64,000 bases of DNA, from assembly GCA_013398295.1 (NCBI GenBank), contig VZSF01005559.1, positions 52,922 through 116,921 of the forward strand, written 5' to 3'. A program made the position numbers and the translations under genes. This DNA comes from Chionis minor. Taxonomy: Eukaryota > Chordata > Aves > Charadriiformes > Chionididae. The stretch's first letter is position 1. Each line of letters starts with the position of its first letter. Positions 1-53,000 of this stretch are shown here, one piece after another. A model generated the notes under the pieces. That model was not told the origin of the DNA. It searched no databases and saw only the letters and a program-made list of their open reading frames with translations.

Positions 1-42517
<42,517 letters not shown>

Positions 42518-43677
42518 CTTGCTCGTGCTTTTTGTATGGAATAGATAATTGAGTGACAGAAGTTGAAACATTTTTGTTAGTGTAAAACTCATTTTGCGCC
42601 AATTTTCACAAGTGTTTGTCTTAGTCTAAATGAGAAGTGAAAAAGGTTTTATATTCTGGGATGCAACTGACATGTTCAAATGTTTGAAATCCCACAATGT
42701 CAGACCAATTTTAAGTTCCTTTAAGTTATTTCATTTAAAACATGTTAAAAATCCCCTGAAATCTTAAGTAGATTGCATTAACTAGACCCTCTGGATGGTG
42801 GTAAAATTGAAGCATGCTTTCACTTATGAGACTAACATTTGTTCCATTGAATGTTGTCTGCAAAAACTGGAATTTTCTGAAAAATATCAGGCTGAATTTC
42901 ATTAGTTTTCTTGTTTTTTATGTTGTTGTTTTTCCTCCCCATTCCCCCGACCTTCTCTACCCCCGACCTGGTAGTATGGAAGAAAAGTGGAGAAATACTA
43001 ATGTTTTAGTTGCCAGTAAATTGTTTGATCAATTAATATTCATTACTACGTATATAGTTGAGGATTAGGCTTTTTAAAGTCAAGGTCTTGTAAGTAGTAG
43101 CATGCCAGCATAACTTTTAACACCATTGATGAGGTAAGTTGCACACTGAGCAGTGGCCAAGCCGTCAAATTCAAAGGTTTTTAGAAACATTACTTTTAAA
43201 GCCCACTCGCTAATAGGAATGGACCAAAGAGTTTCAAAGAAACTCCGGGAAGATTTCAGAATCAAAATGAAACTCCAAAAAGAGAGTGTGAATATATGTT
43301 GCTACTTTATCAAACTGAATCTCTTCTGTCCAAATATTTAATGCATGGTGCACTACTTACTGGTACATTATAATGCAGCCAGATACTTACTCATTTTCAA
43401 AGATCATTATAGTTTGAATTCCTTTCGTAGTTCTATTTTGTAAAAAAAAAAACCAGTTATAAACATTTGAGCATTGTATTTCTCGCATCCCTTCTAATGA
43501 GTGCTAGATTTTTCTATTTTAATAGGATTTTGTTTTGACAACTAGCTTTACTTATTGAACACTCAGCAGAAAAGTACTTACTACTTGCAAGTTAGATATT
43601 AACAAAAAACCCCCTTTGATTTGTAGATTTGAAGATTAATCCCCCAAGTTTTCTGCAGACTGCCTTGAAACTTTGAG

Positions 43678-43811
43678 TTGTTCTGTTTCTGTTAATTTTC
43701 TTTTGCTTTTTTGTGTTTTTTGTTTGTTTTTACTTTTGCATTTAAGAACATTAAATTTGATTTTGTTTTGCTCAAATTTTGTTTTGTTTTTTATTTTCTG
43801 TTATTTTTTTG
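43678..43811 (+). promoter_or_regulatory. U-rich tract surrounding proximal poly(A) signal
   Basis: About 130 nt composed mainly of T runs broken by single G, C or A bases, in the sense strand of the 3' UTR. This is the type of sequence ELAV proteins bind. It contains the ATTAAA at 43750 and the GT/T-rich sequence after it. A role in HuR autoregulation is inferred from the known binding of HuR to its own 3' UTR. Confidence 0.5.
43750..43755 (+). terminator. Candidate proximal polyadenylation signal ATTAAA
   Basis: An ATTAAA hexamer about 1.23 kb after the stop codon, followed within 40 nt by TTTTGTTTTG-type downstream sequence. Its use would give an mRNA close to the 2.4-kb HuR transcript known in mammals. 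Confidence 0.5.
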
Positions 43812-45377
43812 CTAAGTATTGCACAAAGTGTCCAGCTTTCAAAGAGTGTTGTTTTAAAGAACTGTAGCTCCTCTTTTAAGAGTTTTAAGTTACTCCTTGG
43901 ACAGATGAGGAGAAGAAAAAAGGGTTGTGAAACGAGAGCGCTACAGTAAATCTGCCCCATAGAAACTACGTGCTGCAGCCCGACGTAGCCCTGCAGGTGT
44001 TCTTTGGTAGGGAACCTCAGGAGGATTGTTCCATCAGGTAAGGGCTGCCTGAGGATTCCGTGCACAGCCAGAGACTTGGGCAACTTTCAGGTCTAGTTGC
44101 TCGGTTGCCACCAGGTCGAGCGCATGCGAAAATGGGGAGAGTGGCAGCTTTATTGCAGTGTCTCCTTTTTTTTTCTGTGAACCTCTACCAGTCCCAAAGT
44201 TTATTTCCAAATTCCAGAGGCCGTTCCGTGCCGCCTGCTCGTATCGCGCCATCCCTAGCCCACCCTGCCTTGTGTTCGCCATCCTTTCTCCTCTTCCTGC
44301 AGCGGGACCTGAAGATCTGCGTCAGCGTCTCGGCGCGCCGCTGCTGACGAGCGCCTCAGCTGCCTGCCCGTCTCCGTTCTCTTCGGTGCTGGCTATAGGG
44401 AATGCTCCTGCTGGTATTTCCGGAGCTGCCTGCGGCACGCTGAAAGCCGTGTACATAGGCCTTGGCACAGTCAGCCACCTCCCACTCAGTTTGAACTTGG
44501 GCGCAGTAAGCATAAGTGTGATTTTTGCTATTAACACGTTCCACCGTGCCGTTCCTGCCAGTCCTCTTCCCTCTGCCACCTCTTGAGGAGCGCGATGGTC
44601 TGTTAAAACAGTGGCTGTGACAAAGCAACCCGCCAGCTCCCACCCCCAAAAAGTGCTTTCCGCCTGCCTCTTCCAGTGTCTGTTCCAGGTGTTTCCACCT
44701 ATTACCATCATTTATCACTTCAGCAAATACTTCTTTCCTGTATACAAGGAGAGATTCAGAAGCATTTGAAGGATTTATCTCAAGTTCAAAGTAGCCTAGA
44801 GAAATCCTCCATTGCCTCTTCACTTCCCGCTGTCCTGTTCCACAGGAGGGGGGCTGCAACCCTTTCTGGTCTCCTGTCATTCTCGCTTGCCTTATTTCAT
44901 ATAAGATTAATTTTCAGACTAAATGGGCATTGCTGTGTTGTCAAAGCATTTAGATAGGGGTTCAGACTTCCAACAAATGGCCCCCTAAATAGGACTTTGT
45001 GTCATTCCACGCACCCTGGCCATTGCAGCTGTATGGGCAGCACGCTGCTGCGAGCTCACTAGCTGGATTTTTATCTTTTAAAAAAAAAAAAAAACCCAAC
45101 AAAACTCTTCTTGGAGGATCTCTGTCATCTGACTGCTTCCCTATTTTTCCATCTCTTGTTCTTTGCTAAACAAGAAGGTAGCGGTATTAAAACATCTCTT
45201 TTGGGGAAGCATCTGATCAAAGCTTCCTTTGATAGTCGATCTGGAAGTAGCTCCTAGGCCGTTTACGTGAGTCAAGCCCTGCTGTTTGAGTCAGGAAAAG
45301 AGGAAGAAAATCCTGCTAAAATATCAAGAGCTGATACCAGAAGTGGTATATGGTCCGCACCATTTTAATAGTCGATA

Positions 45378-45396
45378 AATTGGCTATTAGCCAATT
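45378..45396. repeat. Perfect palindrome, 9-bp arms, 1-nt centre
   Basis: AATTGGCTA, T, TAGCCAATT. The arms include CCAAT/ATTGG boxes in both orientations, with more partial copies (TTGGCAAATAGTC) just after. Probably chance or a decayed repeat. Confidence 0.7.
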
Positions 45397-47108
45397 GGCA
45401 AATAGTCAATAGTTGGCATAAGTATCTGAGGTCAAGAAAAAATTGTGTATGTATTCTTGATGCTTTTGGTCCTAAACAATACCCCATGCATCCTGCTAGT
45501 AAAGACCAAAAGGAAACTTGTGGAAGCGGAAACTAAATTCTAACAACAAGTAATCTGCCAACAGTTTATCTCCTCGAAAGGTATGAGCAACTGCTTTCCT
45601 TACCACGTCATCCTGCATACCCTTCTTTGAAGCTCTTGCTTGAACATACCTGTTTCAAGAGAGCTTTTGGCCTCTTAATCCTCTGAGAGTTTAGAAAAAC
45701 CATGGATAGGTTCTGCTTTTTCATCCTTCAGCTGGATGAAATGTAGACGTTTCTTCCAGGGGATGCTTCTGTCCCAGTCAGTGCTTACGAGGTCTCGGTA
45801 AAACCAAAGGCTTGTCGCAAACCGGGTGCGGGGCGTTTCTCAGGAGGCGCAGGACGCTCGGTAACGTAGCGAGTTCTAGAAAGTCTTGGTTGCTGGTTTA
45901 GGACAGGGTGTTCAGATTTTAACGATCTGGATTTGGTGGCCCATACTGGGTCCTTTAGGATAGGTTAGAAGCCTCACAGGACACCCCCAGGTCCCCTCTT
46001 CTGAAGGATCCTGATGAGGACACGTTGTTACAGCCATGCTGCTATTGCAGGGTCATGCGTGTAGATGTCCAAGAGAATGACGATGTCTCGGGGGACAGCG
46101 CATGGGGTTTGTGCCAGCGTGTCTGAAGGGATCAATCTGGCTTTCGTCAACCTGCAATTTGGGTGACACCATTTCCTCTTCATGCTGCTTTGATCAGACA
46201 GACAAATACAGTGACAAAATGAGAAGTTCATCTGCCTGTGTTTAAAAAAGAAAAGGGGGAAGGAGGGGAGAGAAGGCTTTTTCATCCATCTCCTTAGGTC
46301 AGGGTGACTAGGCTCGGAGCCAAAGATCTGCCTGTTGGGAATACAAAGGATGAGACTGGTGATGCTGTTGTGGGGCTTCAGCTGGGCTCTGGTTTCCCGT
46401 GGACCTGTTTGTGTTGTGTCCAAGACACGCTTTGTCCTCCCTAGGAGGGAACCGGCGCGTATGCGAGTGCTTAGCGCTTCCACAGCCGGCCTTCGGATCT
46501 GTAGCTCTCCCGGCCATGCGCCAGCCAGGGTTTCCGCTTCGCTGGCCGCGTGCCGTCCGGTTGGGAAGGCGGTTTGCCCATCCGCCCCAGTTGAGCCTTG
46601 GCTTCCGGGGTGAGAAAAAAGCTTACGATGCGAGGGCAGGATCACACGTCGGGACTCGATCTGCTTTCAGGACTTTGAATATTAAGCCAATTTATCTTTT
46701 TCAGGAAATATTATGAGCTTGTTGAAGGTCCTGTGTTACTTTCATTATTGCTTTGCTACTTTTAGCTTTAGAATAATCTTGTTTTATCTTGGTATTTCTT
46801 TTGAAAGGGAAGCTCTGCTGCCCTTACTTGGTACCTACCCTTTTCTTCACTTTTTTTCAAATACTTGTTGTGTCTGGCACTCCAAGAACGCTCTTCCCAG
46901 GCCAAGACATGGCCACTAAACACGCTTGTTATGGGGCTGCTTCCAAAATTGCACATGAGCAGGCTTCGTTCTTTGCAAGACTGTGGAGTTTCACTCTAAA
47001 AATGAGACAATGCCTAATTAAGAGCAAAACTGTCCTGACTGTGGTTGAAGACCACCTCTGAGTTTTTCTGAAGATGTTCTGAGCTTTAGTTGTGTTATAC
47101 AGAATTTT

Positions 47109-47193
47109 AAAAAAACCCCAAACAACAAACAAAAAACCACCACCACAACAACAACAAAAAAACCCCACCAAACAAAAAAAAACCCACAAAAAT
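47109..47193. repeat. A/C-only low-complexity tract
   Basis: About 85 nt of A and C only, with CAA and CCA runs, within the putative extended 3' UTR. It is probably a microsatellite-like expansion. Confidence 0.9.
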
Positions 47194-48130
47194 CAGGTTT
47201 TCTTAGTATATAAAAAATCCGAGTTTGGTCAAAATTAAAATTCCTTGAAGACTTTATTCAGACTTGGTCTTTTCCAGTCTGTTGATCTATTAGTAAGTTT
47301 TTATTCCTGTTCAGTAAGTTACATTTGCTTCCCAGATTTCCAGTATGAATGGAATTCACCCCTGTGCAGAAAGCTAGCCACAAGCCTAATAACAGTTTAA
47401 ACCTTCTGTTAACCATTTGCAGATAGGGGAATTTCAGAGTAAATACAGAAAAGGAAACTAACGTGGCTGTGTACTTTGTATAAGCTGGCAGAGGCAAGTA
47501 CAGTTCCTTCAGGTGAGGAGATGGCAACGTCAGAAAAGCTGTAAGCGTGAGCCGAATCAAAGCAGCTTAGTGTGTTCAGCTCTCCTGTGGTTCCATTTTA
47601 GACGGTGTCTGCATCCGAAAGTGCCGGATTTGTTTTGTTCTTCAAGCTACGTCATCATAAAGTTTGGGTTACTTGAGACGCTGTGCTCCACTCTTCTGTG
47701 TCGAGGGAGGGGAACGGAGCCAACACAACTAATGTTGCCTCCTGTGCCGAGCCCTTCGCTTCTGCCGTAGGTCTGGGACTGGGAAGGACTTGAGGATCCA
47801 TCTTTTAGGGTGGAAGGAGAAGGCAGGAAACATCCCTGACCAGAACAGCGTCCCCATAGTGGTGTGTATCCACACACAGCTTTCCCCTTCCCTTCCCTTG
47901 GTTCTGTTTTTTCAGTACGTCTGTATCACGAGAGCATGAAAACCACTGCAAATTCAGAGATACACAATCCACTAAAGTAGGATAAATTTTCTCGCTGCAG
48001 CGAGGTGGTCAGTTTATGGTCACTTAGGTTTGTCCGGATGACCAAAGGGTGTCAGTACGGAGAGGACACCTATTTTTGTAGGGGCATTGAATGTTGTAGT
48101 AGTGTTGTTTATACAAAGCAATTAAAACTT

Positions 48131-48148
48131 AAAAAAAAAAAAAAAAAA
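48131..48148. repeat. A18 homopolymer after ATTAAA
   Basis: An uninterrupted A run directly after ATTAAAACTT (ATTAAA 48121-48126). It could cause internal oligo-dT priming, so 3'-end data here would need care. Confidence 0.9.
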
Positions 48149-48319
48149 TTGACACAGCTACATTTATAGAAAAGAATGTTCAGCAGTTAAAACCAAAATG
48201 ATGAAATAACTGTGAAGGTGGTCCATTATTTTGAATGTTGAGTTTTGGAACTGAATAGTCCCTAAGGTCCTTAAACATTTATTATAACTTTATGTTGCTT
48301 TAGTGTTCTGGGTAAGGTC

Positions 48320-48325
48320 AATAAA
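48320..48325 (+). terminator. Candidate polyadenylation signal AATAAA
   Basis: A canonical hexamer about 5.8 kb after the ELAVL1 stop. A T-rich stretch (48357-48364) lies about 35 nt downstream. Use cannot be judged without transcript data. Confidence 0.25.
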
Positions 48326-48480
48326 GTAGAGATTCTTCAAACATTTCAGGAGAGATTTTTTTTCAGTGTGTTCTAAACTGTAATAAGACAAGCTACTTTT
48401 TGGATAGTTTATAGTTACATATCTGCTTTAAAAAAAACCCCAACCTTGGAGAATGTCCCCACGCTTACTTTTTTTAACAA

Positions 48481-48502
48481 AATAAACAGGTCTTGTAATA
48501 AA
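48481..48502 (+). terminator. Candidate distal polyadenylation signals (two AATAAA, 48481-48486 and 48497-48502)
   Basis: Two canonical hexamers lie 16 nt apart, and a GT/T-rich element (GGGTTTGTGGGAGG followed by a T run) lies about 50-75 nt downstream. A paired signal with a downstream element is a plausible strong cleavage site, giving a 3' UTR of about 6.0 kb. Confidence 0.4.
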
Positions 48503-50001
48503 ACTGTTTATTGCAAGGAAGGTCCTGTGCTATATCTACCTGCAAAATGTTAGGGTTTGTGGGAGGTTTTTTCATGTACAGCTCTTTGTGAACTACTGAC
48601 GGTGACCTCGTGGTTCAGTCAAGGAAGTCAAATACAGAGCAGTTTGTCCTCACGCTACCTCTGCCATAAGGTTACCGTAGTTTTGACTTCCATAATGAGG
48701 AAATTTGTCCTTTGTAACACTGTCAGTGAAGCACCTTAACTGTAACATTTCTACTTTTAGGCTTCTAAGAATAGCTTTAGAGTGAAGGGACCAAATTCAC
48801 ATTTAGCGTAAGAAACCACAGCTCCCTTTGAGCTCCCTTAGTGGACCTGCACTTGAGGGGTTTTTTTTCCAAGAACTGAATTTGTCACCCTAGGCACTAA
48901 AATCGCGGTATTCGGAAGCAGAAGAGTCTGTGCCGTAGGCAAGTTCCTCTCCTTTAGCTCTGCACTTCTCCGTGTTGGGTACTCAGCACCGTAGAACTGA
49001 TCAATATGAAGTCCAAAGGCTAGTGTTGATTTTCTATCTTTATCATACCTTAGTGGTTTGCAACTTATTAATTTAAAAACCACGGAGTTCATTAAAAGGG
49101 TTACCTCCCTCTCGCTCGTACGAGGTGGTACCTGCGTATTGTGCGAATTCTCCCCGACGCAGCCGGCAGGGTTGAAACTTGCCGTTAATTTCTGAAAGCG
49201 TCTGCTCTTAGGTTAATCAGGTACAGCGTCATTTGTTGTGGTTGCTTTTTTGGTAGTAACCTTATGTAGTAAAACTAAGCAAAACTTTTTTAAGTGTTGC
49301 TTTCTCCTTCTGCATGATTTAAAAACAGTCGAAGCTGTTAACAATCTCTAAAGCAAAACACAGCACCCAGGGAGGGGAATTGACCTTAAATCCTGTTAGT
49401 GGTTTTTTTCATTCTTGCTGCGGTTATTTGTTCTAGATCACACTGGGTCAAACATTTACAAATGTTGAACTGGAAATATTTTTCTGTTGAGTGGAATTTT
49501 CAACACTTAAATTCTTTTTGTTGATAATGATGGAAAATATCAGTACTAGCAGAACTGCCACCTGGAACCTTGAAAAATTGCTACTGTGTTCACATTTTAG
49601 ATTCTTTATTCTCATACTACTGTTCCTTATTTTTCAACATTTTTGAGCAACTTTTCGGTGGTACAGCTGAACTTTTTCACTTGGTCATTGAGAAGAAAAT
49701 GACTTGAGACATTTGAAACATAAGTTGGGACAAACCTTTATTTGACCAGTAATTTTGAATAATACTGTACTTCTAGTCTTTTCATTGATTTAATTTCCCT
49801 TAACTTATGTAATCTTTTGTTTATAAATTAATCTGTTGTGGGACAGAAGGTTTTATCAATTGTTTTCCATACTGTACAGTATATGGTTAAACATTTTGTA
49901 TATTTAGTGTGTTTTTAAGTTATTGATTTGTTTTATATCAAATAATTTATTTTTCAGGTACCATTTTCATTTAAACTTTGTTTTTACATGGGTTTATTTT
50001 A

Positions 50002-50007
50002 AATAAA
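50002..50007 (+). terminator. Candidate most distal polyadenylation signal AATAAA
   Basis: A hexamer at the end of a strongly AT-rich, CpG-poor stretch (about 49.4-50.0 kb) that looks like terminal 3' UTR. GT-rich TTGTGTTATTTTGAG lies about 45-60 nt downstream. Its use would give a 3' UTR of about 7.5 kb. Confidence 0.35.
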
Positions 50008-50030
50008 GTATGACACTGCTTTCCAAATGT

Positions 50031-53000
50031 CTAAAATGAAGTTGAATCCCATTGTGTTATTTTGAGACTACTTATGTAAATTAACTTATTTTAGAAATAA
50101 CTGCAAAAATGTACCAAGTTCATACTTTGGTTGTGCTTCAATTCGAGTGCTTGGAAATTTTCTGCAATGATTTTTGAGCCATTTGAAAAATTGGAATTTT
50201 CATATTGAAACACTTCAAAGATTTGTTGAATGAAGCATCAGCTTTGTAGAATCCTGTGGATGGAATTATGAGCATTGTTTTCTATATGGTACTTTCAAAA
50301 TTAAATGAAACAACGTCTAGATATTTTATGCTAGTGTTAACACTGAAATGAAATTATCTGTCAGTAGTGCAAAGGAGTTTTGTACTTTTGCCACATGTTC
50401 ATTACTGGTTTTGTTGAGTACTTGTTTGGAACATACTCATGATGTTTTTAAATGATCCATGATGGAAGGTGATGTACTTCAAAATAGAACTAGGCTTTTA
50501 CTTAATGGTTTATATTTTGTCTTTTTTTTTCCTGCAGGAGTTGGATTATTATTGTGCAATTTGGAATTTGACATTTTTTTCTGAAGAATCTGAACTGTGT
50601 TCATGAATAGGCTAATCAAGCTTACTCCACTAAAGATTTTGTTACTTGTAGCCTTATTAGAAAGATGGAATTAAAAGACGGCACGTGGTTTCCTTTTTAT
50701 TTTTCAGGGAAAAAAGTCGTTCCCCCCCATCTTACGGTGTTCATCCCGATTAAACCCCAAACCAAAGCCCGGGCACGCTCTCACTCAGAAATGTCTGTGG
50801 AAAGGTTTGAAGAGAGCTCTTTGGGAAGGAGCCGCTGGTCGGTCCGAGGGCAGGCAGGGCACTGGGTTCCTCCTGGGAGGCAGGATAGGCACCCCGGCGG
50901 AGCGGCCGCAGGGGAGGTGGTGTCAGTGGCCCGTTTCAGAAATAATCATGAAACTCCACGGTGGGAAGGAACCTGTGTGCTGCTGCTGGCTCGCAACGGG
51001 CTGTACGCAACGACTTTTCGCCAACGCAGATTTGGATAGATTGAAGTCGGCACTTGCTGAGTGTCAGCGTGTGCCTTTGCTGCCTTCTTTAGTCGCAGAA
51101 ATGACCCAGCTCTTTTGGAGAGCCCAGCTCATCGGCTCTGGTTTTTCTCTTATCTTAATCTTTGAAAAGGGATGTAAAATAAGAAAAAAATAGTGTCTCG
51201 TTGTGATAACATGGAACGGATGGTGATGCCATGTCAGCTCGGGCATCTCAGTACAGTGGAAAATAGATTTACAGTTTTTTCTTGTGATGGGAATTGCTCA
51301 GTCCTGTATTGTGCACCAAGTTGGAGTTATTCTTTGTGCTGAGTTGGTAAAGAGCATAAATGGGGGTTTCCTGTTACTACCAATACAGCAGGAGATTATT
51401 GACTGTGCAGCATCTGTTGTAATTGGGAATGCTTGATCAGCAGCGCAGAATTTTAGGCCTTTCCTGGGTTTTACTTTGGAGAGTTATTTTTACTCTCACC
51501 AGACCTTAGTCCTGTGCGATTCACTTTGTGCAGGTTTATTCTGACCACCGTTGTATTTTCCAGTTTTTTCTTCTATGAAAAGTCATGAGGGAAAACATGT
51601 ATTAACCAACAAAAAGCTTACTAACAAAATATGGCCATGTGAAGCATCGATCCCTCCCAGAAATGACTGTTTCTTCAAAAGCAAAACAAAAGAAATTTAA
51701 TCCCCAGGTAGAGATTCTGTTTTTGCAGAATTCCCAATAGCCTCCCTGGCTTTAGACTCTTCCCCCACTTGCTCTGCTGTGGGGACTGTCGGGGTATCCT
51801 GCTGTTAAATTTCATCCCCTTCATTCCCAGAATGCTAGGGGAAAAAAGGAAAGGGGGGGAAAAAGTGAGGAAAAAAACCTCCAAAAAATGTGTTAAACTG
51901 CACTAATTTCCATCTCGCTGGTATGACAGGAAACAAGATGGAAAAAATTCATCCTGTCTCTATATTTTTCTCTGTATCTCCTATTATTTTTTTTTAAAGA
52001 AGCACTGCGAAGTATTAGTATAAAGAAGGTCCTCCTGGGTCATGTTAATGGTGTGTTTAGCTCAGGATTTTGTCTCCGGCAGCGGCAGTGAGAGAAGCTA
52101 TTTAAGGAAAGCGCGTTAAGCCTGGCCACTGTCCCACCATCCCGTCTTCATTCCCCTCGTGCCTTGCCGGGATGCGCAGGAGCCGATGTCGGAGGGGCCC
52201 TGCCTCTTCCCCTCATGTCTCCTCTCCTGTTGCTCCTTGAGTTCTGACGCTGCCTTTCTTTTCCTTAAACTCTTCTGCTTCCATCACTTGCTGGCAACGG
52301 GAGACTGGAAGGAAAAGCGAGCGGAACGTTTGGGGGAACTTTTTGAGGTGTGTGTGTGTTTAAACGTGCAGTTGAGTGAAGGTGAATAAATAGTGGTGGC
52401 TCACTGTGACATACTTTTTTTTTTTTCTCCTTTTTAAAAATACGTACGTCAAGAAGCACTGCATTTAGCAACATGGGAATCTGGATCTAGTTTGTCAGAA
52501 CTTCTACTGACAACTCATTGGCAAATACTGTTCTTTGTGACAAAATTTACCCGAGCAAAATTTGTCACAGTTAAAATACAGATTTTATTTGTTGGAATTG
52601 TAAGCGTAGTATATAACGTTTGAAATGTTGAACTTTTCAAAATGGATTGACTTCTCTCTGCAGAGCTGGAGCGCTTATTAAAGAGCACGTTCTCAACTTA
52701 AAGTAGAACTTTAAAGGAACTTCACTGAATTTAATAAAAATGAGTTTGGGGCTTCCTGTTTTCTTTGAGTAGGTATCAGCAGACCTCTTAAACTTACTTT
52801 AACTGAAATTCTGTTTGAATGTGTTGGACAGATTCTGCCCCCAAGTCCAGCCCGTGCATGCTACAAAGAAAGCTCAGAAAGGAGAGCAGAGCAGAAATGG
52901 TTTGGCTTAGGAGCAGTGTTGAGGCAGTGTGAGCGGTGCCGCGCTGCTTCCTTCCCGTAGGCTCCAGCTCGGGTGTCGCGGAAGGAACGTGCACTCGCGC

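Larger units (their letters stand above)
42518..50030 (+). other. ELAVL1: ELAVL1 3' UTR and candidate extended 3' UTR
   Basis: Directly after the stop the sequence is AT-rich with U-rich patches. The first roughly 540 nt resemble, from memory, the conserved proximal 3' UTR of mammalian HuR mRNA. Mammalian HuR uses alternative polyadenylation, giving transcripts of roughly 1.5, 2.4 and 6 kb. A site near 43.8 kb would give about 1.25 kb of UTR, and sites near 48.5 or 50.0 kb about 6.0 or 7.5 kb. The 43.9-47.1 kb part contains CpG-rich patches (around 44.2-44.6 and 46.4-46.65 kb) that look less UTR-like, so membership beyond 43.8 kb is inferred, not shown. Confidence 0.55.

Noticed and set aside
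50665..51039. 124-codon plus-strand frame after ELAVL1
   Set aside because: No recognisable domain, no splice signals or promoter supporting it, and low-complexity basic composition.
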